DNA of 64,000 bases from an uncultured Chlorobiaceae bacterium (GTDB taxonomy: Bacteria; Bacteroidota; Chlorobiia; Chlorobiales; Chlorobiaceae). Under the pieces are notes generated by a model, which worked only from the letters and a program-made list of their open reading frames with translations, was not told the origin of the DNA and searched no databases. The DNA lies in the NCBI GenBank assembly GCA_903824045.1, contig CAIJVD010000037.1, positions 1 to 64,000 on the forward strand. The letters run 5' to 3'. The translations under genes were made by a program, and so were the position numbers. Position 1 is the stretch's first letter. Every line of letters starts with the position of its first letter. Positions 1-6,582 of the stretch are shown here, piece by piece.

Positions 1-165
1 GATATACCCTTTTTCCCAATGAACAAACTTTTCTGGCATTGATACCGCCATTCTCTCAAGAGTTTTAATTGCCCGACCTATTCGCCGAACAAAACTCTTG
101 TGCTTGCGCATCAACCATCGCATCAGATAGAGATTCATATGCGGTTTGATTGGAAGAGAGAAACT
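1..165 (-). pseudogene. Group II intron reverse transcriptase/maturase, C-terminal fragment
   Basis: Read on the minus strand from about 165 to the window edge, one frame stays open and encodes a stretch resembling the C-terminal end of group II intron-encoded proteins: an NLYLMRWLMRKHKSF block, a basic helix, then a KFVHWEKGY ending like the usual FxHW ending of this family. Everything N-terminal (reverse transcriptase palm, fingers, most of domain X) is missing; upstream of about 165 the sequence becomes an interspersed repeat instead. I see no proper start codon context, so this is a truncated remnant. The fragment runs off the left edge, so its true end and any intron RNA domains V and VI cannot be judged. 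Family call rests on motif resemblance only. Confidence 0.55.
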
Positions 166-369
166 TAGGGGACGACATTCATATCACTCACTTCAGACTC
201 TTCGGGGCTGGGGGAGATATTGGGATTGCCTTCCAGGGATTGGCGGTCATTGCTACCGACATGGCTCCCACCTGGGGCTTTCGAAAATGCCGTGCCGTAG
301 GGATGGCAATTCCCGGAAAGAGGTATCCCCATGACCATAAACCGCGGAGCGGTGAGATGTTGGCAGCTC
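166..369. repeat. Interspersed repeat, copy A (about 200 bases)
   Basis: This stretch begins with TAGGGG and ends with GGTGAGATGTTGGCAGCTC. It is closely similar, in the same orientation, to positions 1650-1867. Shared blocks include CGGGGCTGGGGGAGATATTG, TTCCAGGGATTGGCGGTCAT and CCGCGGAGCGGTGAGATGTT. On the minus strand it contains an open frame of about 75 codons. The differences between the two copies change amino acids rather than being silent, which argues against a conserved protein. The repeat abuts the truncated reverse transcriptase. No terminal inverted repeats or transposase were found. Confidence 0.75.
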
Positions 370-439
370 GAACATGTTGCAAAACCAGCCAAGCCCGACT
401 ATCCCCCTTACAGCGCGAGCTCCCCCAAGCTTAATTGTT

Positions 440-949
440 TTAAATTGTCCCTTTACGCTTACTGGCCAGTTTCAGAAGATACCAGGGAATTGCTGCGATT
501 TCCCGGAGATGGTAATAGATCCAGCGCCACCTCGCAGTACTCCCCCTGCCACTTGGCGGGCTTTTCGCCTCAACCGCTACTCCCATATGCCGAAAAGCAA
601 GGATGGCCCGGTAGAGGTGGTAGCTGTCTGTGACGACGATCGCCCGCCGCCAGCATTGGTTGTTCATGATCCGCGCACAAGCGAATGCGCTCTCAAGCGT
701 CGTCGCAGAGTGCTCGTCGAGCAATATCCGCTCATCCGGGACCGCCGCTGTGAGTGCCAGCTCACGCATCACCCCGGCTTCCGAAAACCCGCTCTTGCCA
801 AGACCGCCTGAAAAAAGAAGCATGGGAGCGCTCCCGGCGCGAAACAATTCGATGCCGTATTGGGTCCTGCGTTGTAGCGTAGGTGTCGGCTTGCCGGATG
901 GCAGCACCCCTGCGCCAAGCACGACGATAACATCCGCCGTCGGCACCAT
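440..949 (-). CDS. DUF218 (YdcF/SanA/ElyC-like) family protein
   Basis: A 169-residue protein matching the DUF218 fold. It has an N-terminal beta strand and glycine turn (VIVVLGAGV, residues 7-15), an SGG turn near 47-49, an acidic-serine block (DEHSATTLESA, 78-88) and the family hallmark VTDSYHLYRA (106-115, usually VTSxxHxxRA). DUF218 proteins are linked to envelope functions such as vancomycin-barrier and enterobacterial common antigen phenotypes in enterics, but the reaction is not settled. There is no transmembrane anchor, so this is the soluble core form. The ATG lies two bases after the stop of the upstream YARHG gene, so the pair is almost certainly co-transcribed and translationally coupled. 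Confidence 0.8.
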   Translation of the reverse strand: MVPTADVIVVLGAGVLPSGKPTPTLQRRTQYGIELFRAGSAPMLLFSGGLGKSGFSEAGVMRELALTAAVPDERILLDEHSATTLESAFACARIMNNQCWRRAIVVTDSYHLYRAILAFRHMGVAVEAKSPPSGRGSTARWRWIYYHLREIAAIPWYLLKLASKRKGTI

Positions 950-951
950 AT

Positions 952-1509
952 TCAGCGCAACTGGGTTTCCTGGTATTTCAAAAACTGGATGTTGGCCTGC
1001 TCGATCGGATTCAGCATACCGGGGGGGAAATTACCCGGTTCGTATCTCGGTGAATACCAGCTCTGGCGGCTGAAATAGCCCTGCAAATCGGCACGCATGA
1101 ACTTCATGCCATGCCTGGCGTAGATCTCGTTGCGCATGATCTCGAGTTCGACTGCACTTTTGCCGAAGATATCGCGTGGGGTTACCTTTCGAGTCATAAA
1201 ATAGGGAACAGCTTGTCCTGGCCCGTCCGGAGCAAGCGAGGATGAGGGCAGTGCAACCTCTCCGCCAGGAGTGGGCGTTACGGAAACAGAGCCTGAATCC
1301 TGTTGTTTTTCCTTGCCGCTAAGGTTAAAGAAAATACCGACCAGCAGGAGCAGAATGCCGGCAATGCCAGCGAACTTCTGCTTTCCGGGTTCAACCATGA
1401 TCTTTCCGCTAATCCCCCCGGTGATAGCCAGCAACAGAAAGAGAATACCGCTAACGATCAGGATGACCGGCAGCGGCGTTGATTGAATCAGTTTCAGATA
1501 ACTGTCCAT
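952..1509 (-). CDS. Membrane protein with C-terminal YARHG domain
   Basis: Starting at the ATG at 1509 the protein has 185 residues. Two hydrophobic segments (roughly residues 9-33 and 44-62) are followed by a proline-rich linker. The C-terminal YARHG domain carries the defining RNEIYARHGMKF motif, followed by YFSRQSWY. YARHG domains are extracytoplasmic modules of unknown function, often linked to cell-wall or peptidase proteins. A longer frame begins at 1572, but the extra 21 residues are hydrophilic and precede a normal membrane start, so the shorter start is preferred. It sits between the two copies of the 200-base repeat and is the first gene of a two-gene unit with the DUF218 gene. Confidence 0.7.
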   Translation of the reverse strand: MDSYLKLIQSTPLPVILIVSGILFLLLAITGGISGKIMVEPGKQKFAGIAGILLLLVGIFFNLSGKEKQQDSGSVSVTPTPGGEVALPSSSLAPDGPGQAVPYFMTRKVTPRDIFGKSAVELEIMRNEIYARHGMKFMRADLQGYFSRQSWYSPRYEPGNFPPGMLNPIEQANIQFLKYQETQLR

Positions 1510-1649
1510 AGCAACAATAGCTTTTTGGTTGCGCGGTAATGACCCATCAGCGTCATCGAACTGCCAACGCAATGAACAGCAACCTGACCAACTTCTGCCA
1601 AACTCTGCTCACAGAAGAAATATACGGAATAATCACCTGACGCGCACAA

Positions 1650-1867
1650 TAGGGGTGACATTCATAACGCTCACTTCTGATGTTTCGGGGCTGGGGGAGA
1701 TATTGGGTTTGCCTTCCAGGGATTGGCGGTCATAGCTACCGACATTGCTCCCCCGGGGGCTTGCGAAAATGCCGTAGGCATGATCTTTCGCTAGCCGGGG
1801 ATGGCAATCCGGGGAAAGAGGTATGCCCATGACATTAAACCGCGGAGCGGTGAGATGTTGGTAGCTC
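1650..1867. repeat. Interspersed repeat, copy B (about 218 bases)
   Basis: Second copy of the repeat at 166-369, same orientation, with the same TAGGGG left end and GAGATGTTGGTAGCTC right end. It differs by scattered substitutions and about 20 extra bases near 1775-1800 (around the CATGATCTTTCGCTAGCC block). Its right end lies only about eight bases from the modD stop codon. The two copies define a 1.3 kb interval carrying the DUF218 and YARHG genes. Confidence 0.75.
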
Positions 1868-1874
1868 TTTGGTG

Positions 1875-2741
1875 TTATTGCTCCATTGCGGGGAGGAGAG
1901 AGACGGCAATATCGGCGGGCTTGCCGAAATAGGGAGATGAGAGTACCAGCAGATCAACCCCCGTTGCTGCGTATTCGGCTGCGTTTTCGGCATTGATGCC
2001 TCCTGCTGCGGAGAGTTTGATGCCGGGATAGGAAGCTCGGAGGGACTGGACGAGTCGACCGAGACGGGCGGGGTCGAGTTTGTCGAGCTGGATGATCTCT
2101 GCGCCGGCAGCGGCGAGCCGGAGGGCTTCCTCCTCACACTCGGCTTCGGCGACCACCTTGTGCTCAGGGGCGTTTGCTTTCAGAGACCCGATAGCCTCAG
2201 CCACCTGGTCAGGGCCACCGAGAAAGAGCGCATGCTGCCTGAAGATGAGAATGGAGTCGGAGAGCCCGATCCTGTGGGGAATCGCCCCGCCGGCCATGAT
2301 AGCTTTGAGCGCGATTTTTTTTGTGCCGGGAAAGGACTTTCTGGTTGTGACGAGCCTGATGGCTGAATTGATCGCGGTAGCACGGTTGACGATCCGTCTG
2401 GTGCGGGTAGCGATGCCTGAAGCGTATTCGAGCAGGTTCAGGGCGACTTTCCACCCCGCATGAAGGCTGGCGGCACTGCCGGATGCAGAAAGGATGACTG
2501 CCCCTGCGTCAACCTCTGTGCCGCTCTCGAGGACTGTATTGACAGCAGCACCGCACTTTTCGAGGATACGGGCGGCCTCCTCGCTACAGCAAACGACCGT
2601 AGCTTCACGGGTCGTGAAAACAATCTCCCCCGGCATTGCGCTTATCGAAAGCAGAGCGGTCGTCAGATCTCCGTAAGGGATATCTTCGTCGATCAGGCGG
2701 TCGATATCACTGTCAGTGAGTCGATAGGTTGTTGTGTTCAT
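1875..2741 (-). CDS. modD: ModD, NadC-like protein of the molybdate operon
   Basis: With the ATG at 2741 the protein has 288 residues; a TTG at 2753 is possible but less likely. It resembles quinolinate phosphoribosyltransferase (NadC). It has an N-terminal DEDIPYGDLTT block, the TRKSFPGTKKIALKAIMAGG segment equivalent to the NadC phosphate-binding region, the EAECEEEALR and IIQLDKL strands, and a terminal GGINAENAAEYA segment. ModD proteins are this NadC-related family found in molybdate transport operons; their reaction is unknown and they should not be called NadC on similarity alone. It is the last gene of modABCD, 27 bases after modC. Confidence 0.85.
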   Translation of the reverse strand: MNTTTYRLTDSDIDRLIDEDIPYGDLTTALLSISAMPGEIVFTTREATVVCCSEEAARILEKCGAAVNTVLESGTEVDAGAVILSASGSAASLHAGWKVALNLLEYASGIATRTRRIVNRATAINSAIRLVTTRKSFPGTKKIALKAIMAGGAIPHRIGLSDSILIFRQHALFLGGPDQVAEAIGSLKANAPEHKVVAEAECEEEALRLAAAGAEIIQLDKLDPARLGRLVQSLRASYPGIKLSAAGGINAENAAEYAATGVDLLVLSSPYFGKPADIAVSLLPAMEQ

Positions 2742-2768
2742 GCTATTGGTCAATCCTGTTGGGGAAAA

Positions 2769-3824
2769 TCAGCCGAGCTGGCGGAAGGCGGAGGCCTTGA
2801 TGGCGGCAAAGAGCGTGCTGCCGGCTGCCACACCGAGCTCATCTGCAGCCGAGCGAACAATTTCAGCGACCAGCTGCTCGCCGTTTACGGAGAGAACCAC
2901 GCCGACGCGGCCATCCGCATCGAACATCTCCTTGACAGTGCACTCCAGCAGATTGCGGGCACTGATCGCCTCCGGGTGCTTTCTGAAAAGAATGATATCG
3001 CGAGAGGAGAGCTCGAAAAGCGCCCTCTCCTCAAGCCTGTCCGGAGAGATCAAGAGAGTATTGCGTCCCCACCGCCAGGCCACAAGACCACGATCGGCAA
3101 CAGGGTCAGCAAGGCGCAGCAGGTTGAGGTAGCCGCCCTGACTGAGGGCCATCCTGCTCCGGGCAAGCCCCTCAGGCGTAGTCTCCTCGACAAGCTGGCC
3201 CCCCTTGACAACAATGACCTGCTCGGCCATGAGGCGCATCTCGGTCATCGAGTGCGATATAAACAGGTAGGGAATGCGGAACTCTTCGCTGACGCTCTTC
3301 AGGTAGGGAATAATCTGAAAGCGCAGTGTGTCGTCGAGCGCAGAGAGCGGCTCGTCCATAAGGAGAAGACGGGGATTTGAGAGCACAGCCCTCGCCAGCG
3401 CGATCCGCTGTTTTTCTCCGCCGGAGAGATGGCGCACCCGCCGCTGAAGGAGAGGGCGAAGCTGAAAGAGCTCGATGAGCGACTCCGGCGTGATAGCGCG
3501 ATCAGCATCGCTGCATCGCCGGTAACCGTAGAGCAGGTTGCTCCTGGCACTCAGGTGGGGAAAGAGCATCGCCTGCTGGAAGACAATGGCGATGCGCCGC
3601 TGTTCCGGAGAGAGGTCTACACCCCTCTTGCTGCTGAACAGGCACTCACCGTCCAAGAGAATCTCACCCCTGTCGGGGCGCAGCAGGCCTGAGAGAAGAT
3701 GGATCAGGGTTGTCTTTCCGCTTCCCGAATCACCAAAAATGCCGACCCGCTCACCCGAAAGATCAGTGGTGAGCTGAAGGGAAAAGCCTCCAAGCGTTTT
3801 TTCGATATCAATATGCAGCTTCAC
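2769..3824 (-). CDS. modC: Molybdate ABC transporter ATP-binding protein ModC
   Basis: A 351-residue cytoplasmic ATPase that drives molybdate uptake through ModB. Visible motifs in order are Walker A (GDSGSGKTT, about residues 31-39), a Q-loop (VFQQAMLFPHLS), the ABC signature (LSGGEKQRIALARA), Walker B (LLLMDEPLSALDD) and the switch His (FISHSM). The C-terminal 100 residues contain a TOBE-type oxyanion-binding region (ISARNLLECTVKEMF). TOBE domains in ModC are thought to sense intracellular molybdate. Translation starts at a GTG that overlaps the modB stop (GTGA), a translational coupling arrangement. Length and domain order are normal for ModC. Confidence 0.93.
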   Translation of the reverse strand: MKLHIDIEKTLGGFSLQLTTDLSGERVGIFGDSGSGKTTLIHLLSGLLRPDRGEILLDGECLFSSKRGVDLSPEQRRIAIVFQQAMLFPHLSARSNLLYGYRRCSDADRAITPESLIELFQLRPLLQRRVRHLSGGEKQRIALARAVLSNPRLLLMDEPLSALDDTLRFQIIPYLKSVSEEFRIPYLFISHSMTEMRLMAEQVIVVKGGQLVEETTPEGLARSRMALSQGGYLNLLRLADPVADRGLVAWRWGRNTLLISPDRLEERALFELSSRDIILFRKHPEAISARNLLECTVKEMFDADGRVGVVLSVNGEQLVAEIVRSAADELGVAAGSTLFAAIKASAFRQLG

Positions 3825-4507
3825 AGGCCGTTGCTCCTGTCGATTTTTCTCGAGAGCAGCTCATGGAGGAAGAGCACCGCAACGGAGATGACGATCGAGA
3901 CGAAGCAGAGCGAGAGCGCCATGGCGGTGCTCGACGGGGAGCTGGCATAGTCGTAGATGGCCAGCGGAATGGTTTGCGTAACACCGGGAATGTTTCCGGC
4001 AAGAATGATCGTCGCGCCGAACTCACCGAGGCTTCTGGCAAACATGAGCGACGAACCGGCAATAATCCCTTTCATCGAAAGCGGAAGAATGACGCTCAGA
4101 AGGCTGTCAAGCCATGATGCGCCAAGCGTTCGCGAGGCCTTGACAAGCAGGGGGTCTATCGACTCCATCCCGAGCCGGATCGAACGTACGAGAAGAGGAA
4201 AACCGACGACGGCCGAGGCGATGACGGCCGCCTTCCAGGTGAAAATTAGATGAATGCCCGCCGAGGCGAGAAGTTGACCGAGCCAGCCGTTCTTGCCGAG
4301 AAGCAGGAGCAGAAGATAGCCAATGACCACAGGGGGAAGGGTGAGCGGAAGGTTGACAAGAACCTCAAGCAGCACTTTACCCCGAAACGTCCTGAAAACA
4401 ATCAGCCAGGCTGCGGCAAAACCGAGGGGCAGGGAGAGCGCTGTCGCTGCAAAAGCCACTTTCAGCGACAGCACTATGGCGGTGATATCTTCCGGCGTCA
4501 GCTCCAT
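3821..4507 (-). CDS. modB: Molybdate ABC transporter permease ModB
   Basis: A 228-residue inner-membrane permease from the ATG at 4507 (a TTG at 4525 would add six residues). Several hydrophobic segments are evident, and the cytoplasmic EAA loop that docks with ModC is visible around SRTLGASWLDSLLSVILP, followed by the conserved FARSLGEFGATIILAGNIPG segment typical of ModB/CysTW permeases. It forms the channel for molybdate delivered by ModA. It overlaps modC by four bases and follows modA by 47 bases, consistent with one modABCD transcript. Confidence 0.93.
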   Translation of the reverse strand: MELTPEDITAIVLSLKVAFAATALSLPLGFAAAWLIVFRTFRGKVLLEVLVNLPLTLPPVVIGYLLLLLLGKNGWLGQLLASAGIHLIFTWKAAVIASAVVGFPLLVRSIRLGMESIDPLLVKASRTLGASWLDSLLSVILPLSMKGIIAGSSLMFARSLGEFGATIILAGNIPGVTQTIPLAIYDYASSPSSTAMALSLCFVSIVISVAVLFLHELLSRKIDRSNGL

Positions 4508-4554
4508 CGGTCTGCAAGAGTTCAATTAAGTCGGTCTGTTCGAGTAAGGTATGA

Positions 4555-5316
4555 TCATTTCAGCAGAAAGCCGAATTTGCTCAGCACAGCGCCTGCCTCA
4601 TCACCCTGAAGGTAGGCAAGGAAAGCCTTCGCCTCTTCGTTTTGTGCCGCTTTGGCGGTCACGGCCATCGGGTAGACCACCCTCGGATAGAGATTCTGCG
4701 GGACGACAAAGAGGATTTTCGCTTTTTTCGCCAGCAGCGCATCGGTTCTGTACACAAAACCGCCGTCAACCTCGCCGAGTTCAGCATACATGAGGCACTC
4801 CCGGACATCCTTTGCCATAACCAGCTTGCCCGAGAGCTTGCCAGCGATACCCGCTTTCGTCATTGCCGCCATGGCGTACTCGCCCGCCGGAACGCTCTTC
4901 GGGCTGCCGATCGCGATTTTATCGAGCGACAGGATATCCTTCATCGAAGTGACTTTTTTGGAAGTCGCGCCGGTGAAGACAAGCGAATTGTAGGCAAAGG
5001 TCTTGATGCTCGGGCCGGCGATGAGCTTTTTGCTGTTCAGGTGATCCATCCACTCGGTGTTGGCCGCAATAAAGAGATCGGCCGGGGCGCCGTTTTCGAT
5101 CTGGCCGGCAAGTGTGCCGGAACCGCCAAAATTCTTGACAAAGAGCGCTCCGGGATGTTTTGCGCTGTAGCTGGCACAGAGTTCATTGATGACCTCCTTC
5201 AGGCTTGCGGCCACCGAGAGGTTCAGCTCACCGGCCATGACAGGAGAGGCCATAATCAGCAGGGCAAAACAGAGGAGCGCCGTCCTTTTCACTATCGGCA
5301 TCATTGTTTTATTCAT
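4555..5316 (-). CDS. modA: Molybdate-binding periplasmic protein ModA
   Basis: A 253-residue protein with a clear Sec signal peptide (positive KRT followed by a hydrophobic core and an AxA-like VMAGE cleavage region near residue 28). The mature start LNLSVAASLKEVINEL is typical of ModA. Other family features are GSGTLAGQIENGAPADLFIAAN, which contributes oxyanion-binding residues, and the C-terminal AKAFLAYLQGDEAGAVLSKFGF. It captures molybdate or tungstate in the periplasm and hands it to ModBC. As the first gene of the operon it lies just downstream of the ModE-type site at 5345-5368. Confidence 0.93.
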   Translation of the reverse strand: MNKTMMPIVKRTALLCFALLIMASPVMAGELNLSVAASLKEVINELCASYSAKHPGALFVKNFGGSGTLAGQIENGAPADLFIAANTEWMDHLNSKKLIAGPSIKTFAYNSLVFTGATSKKVTSMKDILSLDKIAIGSPKSVPAGEYAMAAMTKAGIAGKLSGKLVMAKDVRECLMYAELGEVDGGFVYRTDALLAKKAKILFVVPQNLYPRVVYPMAVTAKAAQNEEAKAFLAYLQGDEAGAVLSKFGFLLK

Positions 5317-5344
5317 TGTGGTGTTGTTGGCGTTGACGGAAAAG

Positions 5345-5368
5345 CGTTATAACATCGTAAACATATCG
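5345..5368. promoter_or_regulatory. Candidate ModE operator upstream of modA
   Basis: An imperfect 24-base palindrome with half-sites CGTTATAA and ACATATCG separated by eight bases, about 30 bases before the modA start. Its length and half-sites resemble the ModE operator of the E. coli modA promoter as I remember it. A second half-site-like CGCTATATAC overlaps at 5367-5376. ModE with bound molybdate represses modABC in enterobacteria, and a modE gene lies on the other side of this spacer, so autoregulated repression of the mod operon is the natural inference. Confidence 0.6.
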
Positions 5369-5585
5369 CTATATACCAAGAAAAAAAAAGAGCGCCCCGG
5401 ACGTTTTTCCTGTGAGCACCTCTTTTTTCCCCTCTCCGATCCACGCATTTACACCCGCCCCGTGGTATTGAAATAATGCAATAAGGGGACACATAATCTC
5501 CCTGAAAACATATATTTTGCAGTGCAAAGCGCACTTCCTGCCCCAAAGAGGTACGCTTAGCGTTCATAACCAAATTTTGGCCCGA

Positions 5586-6398
5586 ATGGTGAAATGCGCA
5601 AAAGAGGAGATCGCTCTTGAGGGGAGCGTCTGGTTCCAGAAAGCCCAGAACAGGTTCCTGGGTGGCGACCGGATCTCGCTGCTTGAGAAGATCGACGAAC
5701 TCGGCTCGATCAACAGCGCTGCGAAGGCGGCAGGGATCAGCTACAAAACCGCATGGCACCTGGTCAACATGATGAACAACCTCTCCGACAAACCGCTTGT
5801 CGAACGAGTGGCCGGCGGAAAAGGGGGTGGCGGAACACTCTTGACCAAAGAGGGAAAGAGTGTGATTGCTCAGTTTCGGGTCGTTCAGGATGAGCACCGG
5901 AAATTTCTCCAGAACCTCGAGGAGCGGCTTGAAGACTCAAATCATCTCTATCAATTCTTAAGGAGGATATCCATGAAAATCAGTGCGCGCAACGTCTTTG
6001 CCGGGACGGTCGGGAAAATCACCAGGGGCGCAGTCAATGCGGAGGTTCTGCTTTCGCTCACCGGAGGAGCCGCCGTTACCTCGATAATCACTAACGGCGC
6101 AGTCGACAACCTTGGCCTGAAAGAGGGCATGAACGCCTATGCCATCATCAAGTCGAGCTCCATCATTGTCGGCACAGCCATCGACGCCGCAAAGATCAGT
6201 GCCAGGAACATCATGACTGGTCGCGTCAGCAAGATTATTGAAGGGCCGGTTAGCAGCGAAGTCGATATAGAGATCGGCGGAGGCAATGTCATCTCTGCAA
6301 TCATCACTCATGGCAGTTCCGAAAAACTCGGCCTGAAAGAGGGCAATGAGGCCACAGCGCTCTTCAAGGCCTCCAGCGTTATTCTCGGCGTAAGCTGA
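5586..6398 (+). CDS. modE: Molybdate-responsive regulator ModE (HTH plus two TOBE domains)
   Basis: From the ATG at 5586 the product has 270 residues, the usual ModE size; a TTG at 5517 would add 23 residues with no family resemblance. Residues 1-129 are a winged-helix domain with the ModE hallmark LLEKIDELGSINSAAKAAGISYKTAWHLV region. Residues 130-270 are two tandem TOBE (molbindin) modules, each starting with a SARN(V/I) motif (MKISARNVFAGTV and KISARNIMTGRV) and each containing an SxxIITxG segment. ModE binds molybdate and represses modABC. It is divergent from modA with a 269-base spacer containing the candidate operator. A strong internal ribosome-binding site precedes codon 130. Confidence 0.93.
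   Translation: MVKCAKEEIALEGSVWFQKAQNRFLGGDRISLLEKIDELGSINSAAKAAGISYKTAWHLVNMMNNLSDKPLVERVAGGKGGGGTLLTKEGKSVIAQFRVVQDEHRKFLQNLEERLEDSNHLYQFLRRISMKISARNVFAGTVGKITRGAVNAEVLLSLTGGAAVTSIITNGAVDNLGLKEGMNAYAIIKSSSIIVGTAIDAAKISARNIMTGRVSKIIEGPVSSEVDIEIGGGNVISAIITHGSSEKLGLKEGNEATALFKASSVILGVS
5960..5975 (+). promoter_or_regulatory. Internal Shine-Dalgarno and ATG inside modE
   Basis: The sequence AAGGAGG followed by six bases and an in-frame ATG lies exactly at the junction between the DNA-binding domain and the two molybdate-binding domains of modE. It is among the best ribosome-binding sites I see in this window, better than that of modE itself, which has no clear one. Initiation here would give a 141-residue protein made only of two TOBE modules. 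Confidence 0.6.
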
Positions 6399-6415
6399 AC
6401 CCTGCCTCTGCTATG

Positions 6416-6441
6416 GCGGAGGGGCGCCGAGGCTCCTCCGC
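6416..6441 (+). terminator. Hairpin after modE
   Basis: GCGGAGG and CCTCCGC form a perfect seven-base stem around a 12-base GC-rich loop, 17 bases after the modE stop codon. There is no following U-run, so it may be a weak terminator or an mRNA 3-prime end stabiliser. The rest of the spacer to glyS shows nothing recognisable. Confidence 0.35.
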
Positions 6442-6582
6442 AGGCTGGTCCGGGCTCACCACATTTGCTCCCAAGTGCACACTCTCCTCCGGAACGGATT
6501 ATCTCCTTTGTTTATTATATTGCTCAACATTCGAGCCACCGAGATGGCACGGAGGATTTTTTGCAACCTCTTTTATCAAACG

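Noticed and set aside
165-392. Possible 75-residue protein encoded by the repeat on the minus strand
   Set aside because: The second copy changes amino acids rather than synonymous sites and carries an indel, so a conserved protein is not supported.
4250-4609. Plus-strand frames opposite modB and modA
   Set aside because: They are shadows of well-supported membrane and binding proteins, with low-complexity basic composition.
5313-5897. Long minus-strand frame across the modA-modE spacer and modE start
   Set aside because: It is antisense to a clear ModE gene and has no domain of its own.
6399-6582. Possible molybdenum cofactor riboswitch between modE and glyS
   Set aside because: Only one simple hairpin is visible; the multi-stem Moco architecture is not present, and glyS would be an odd target.
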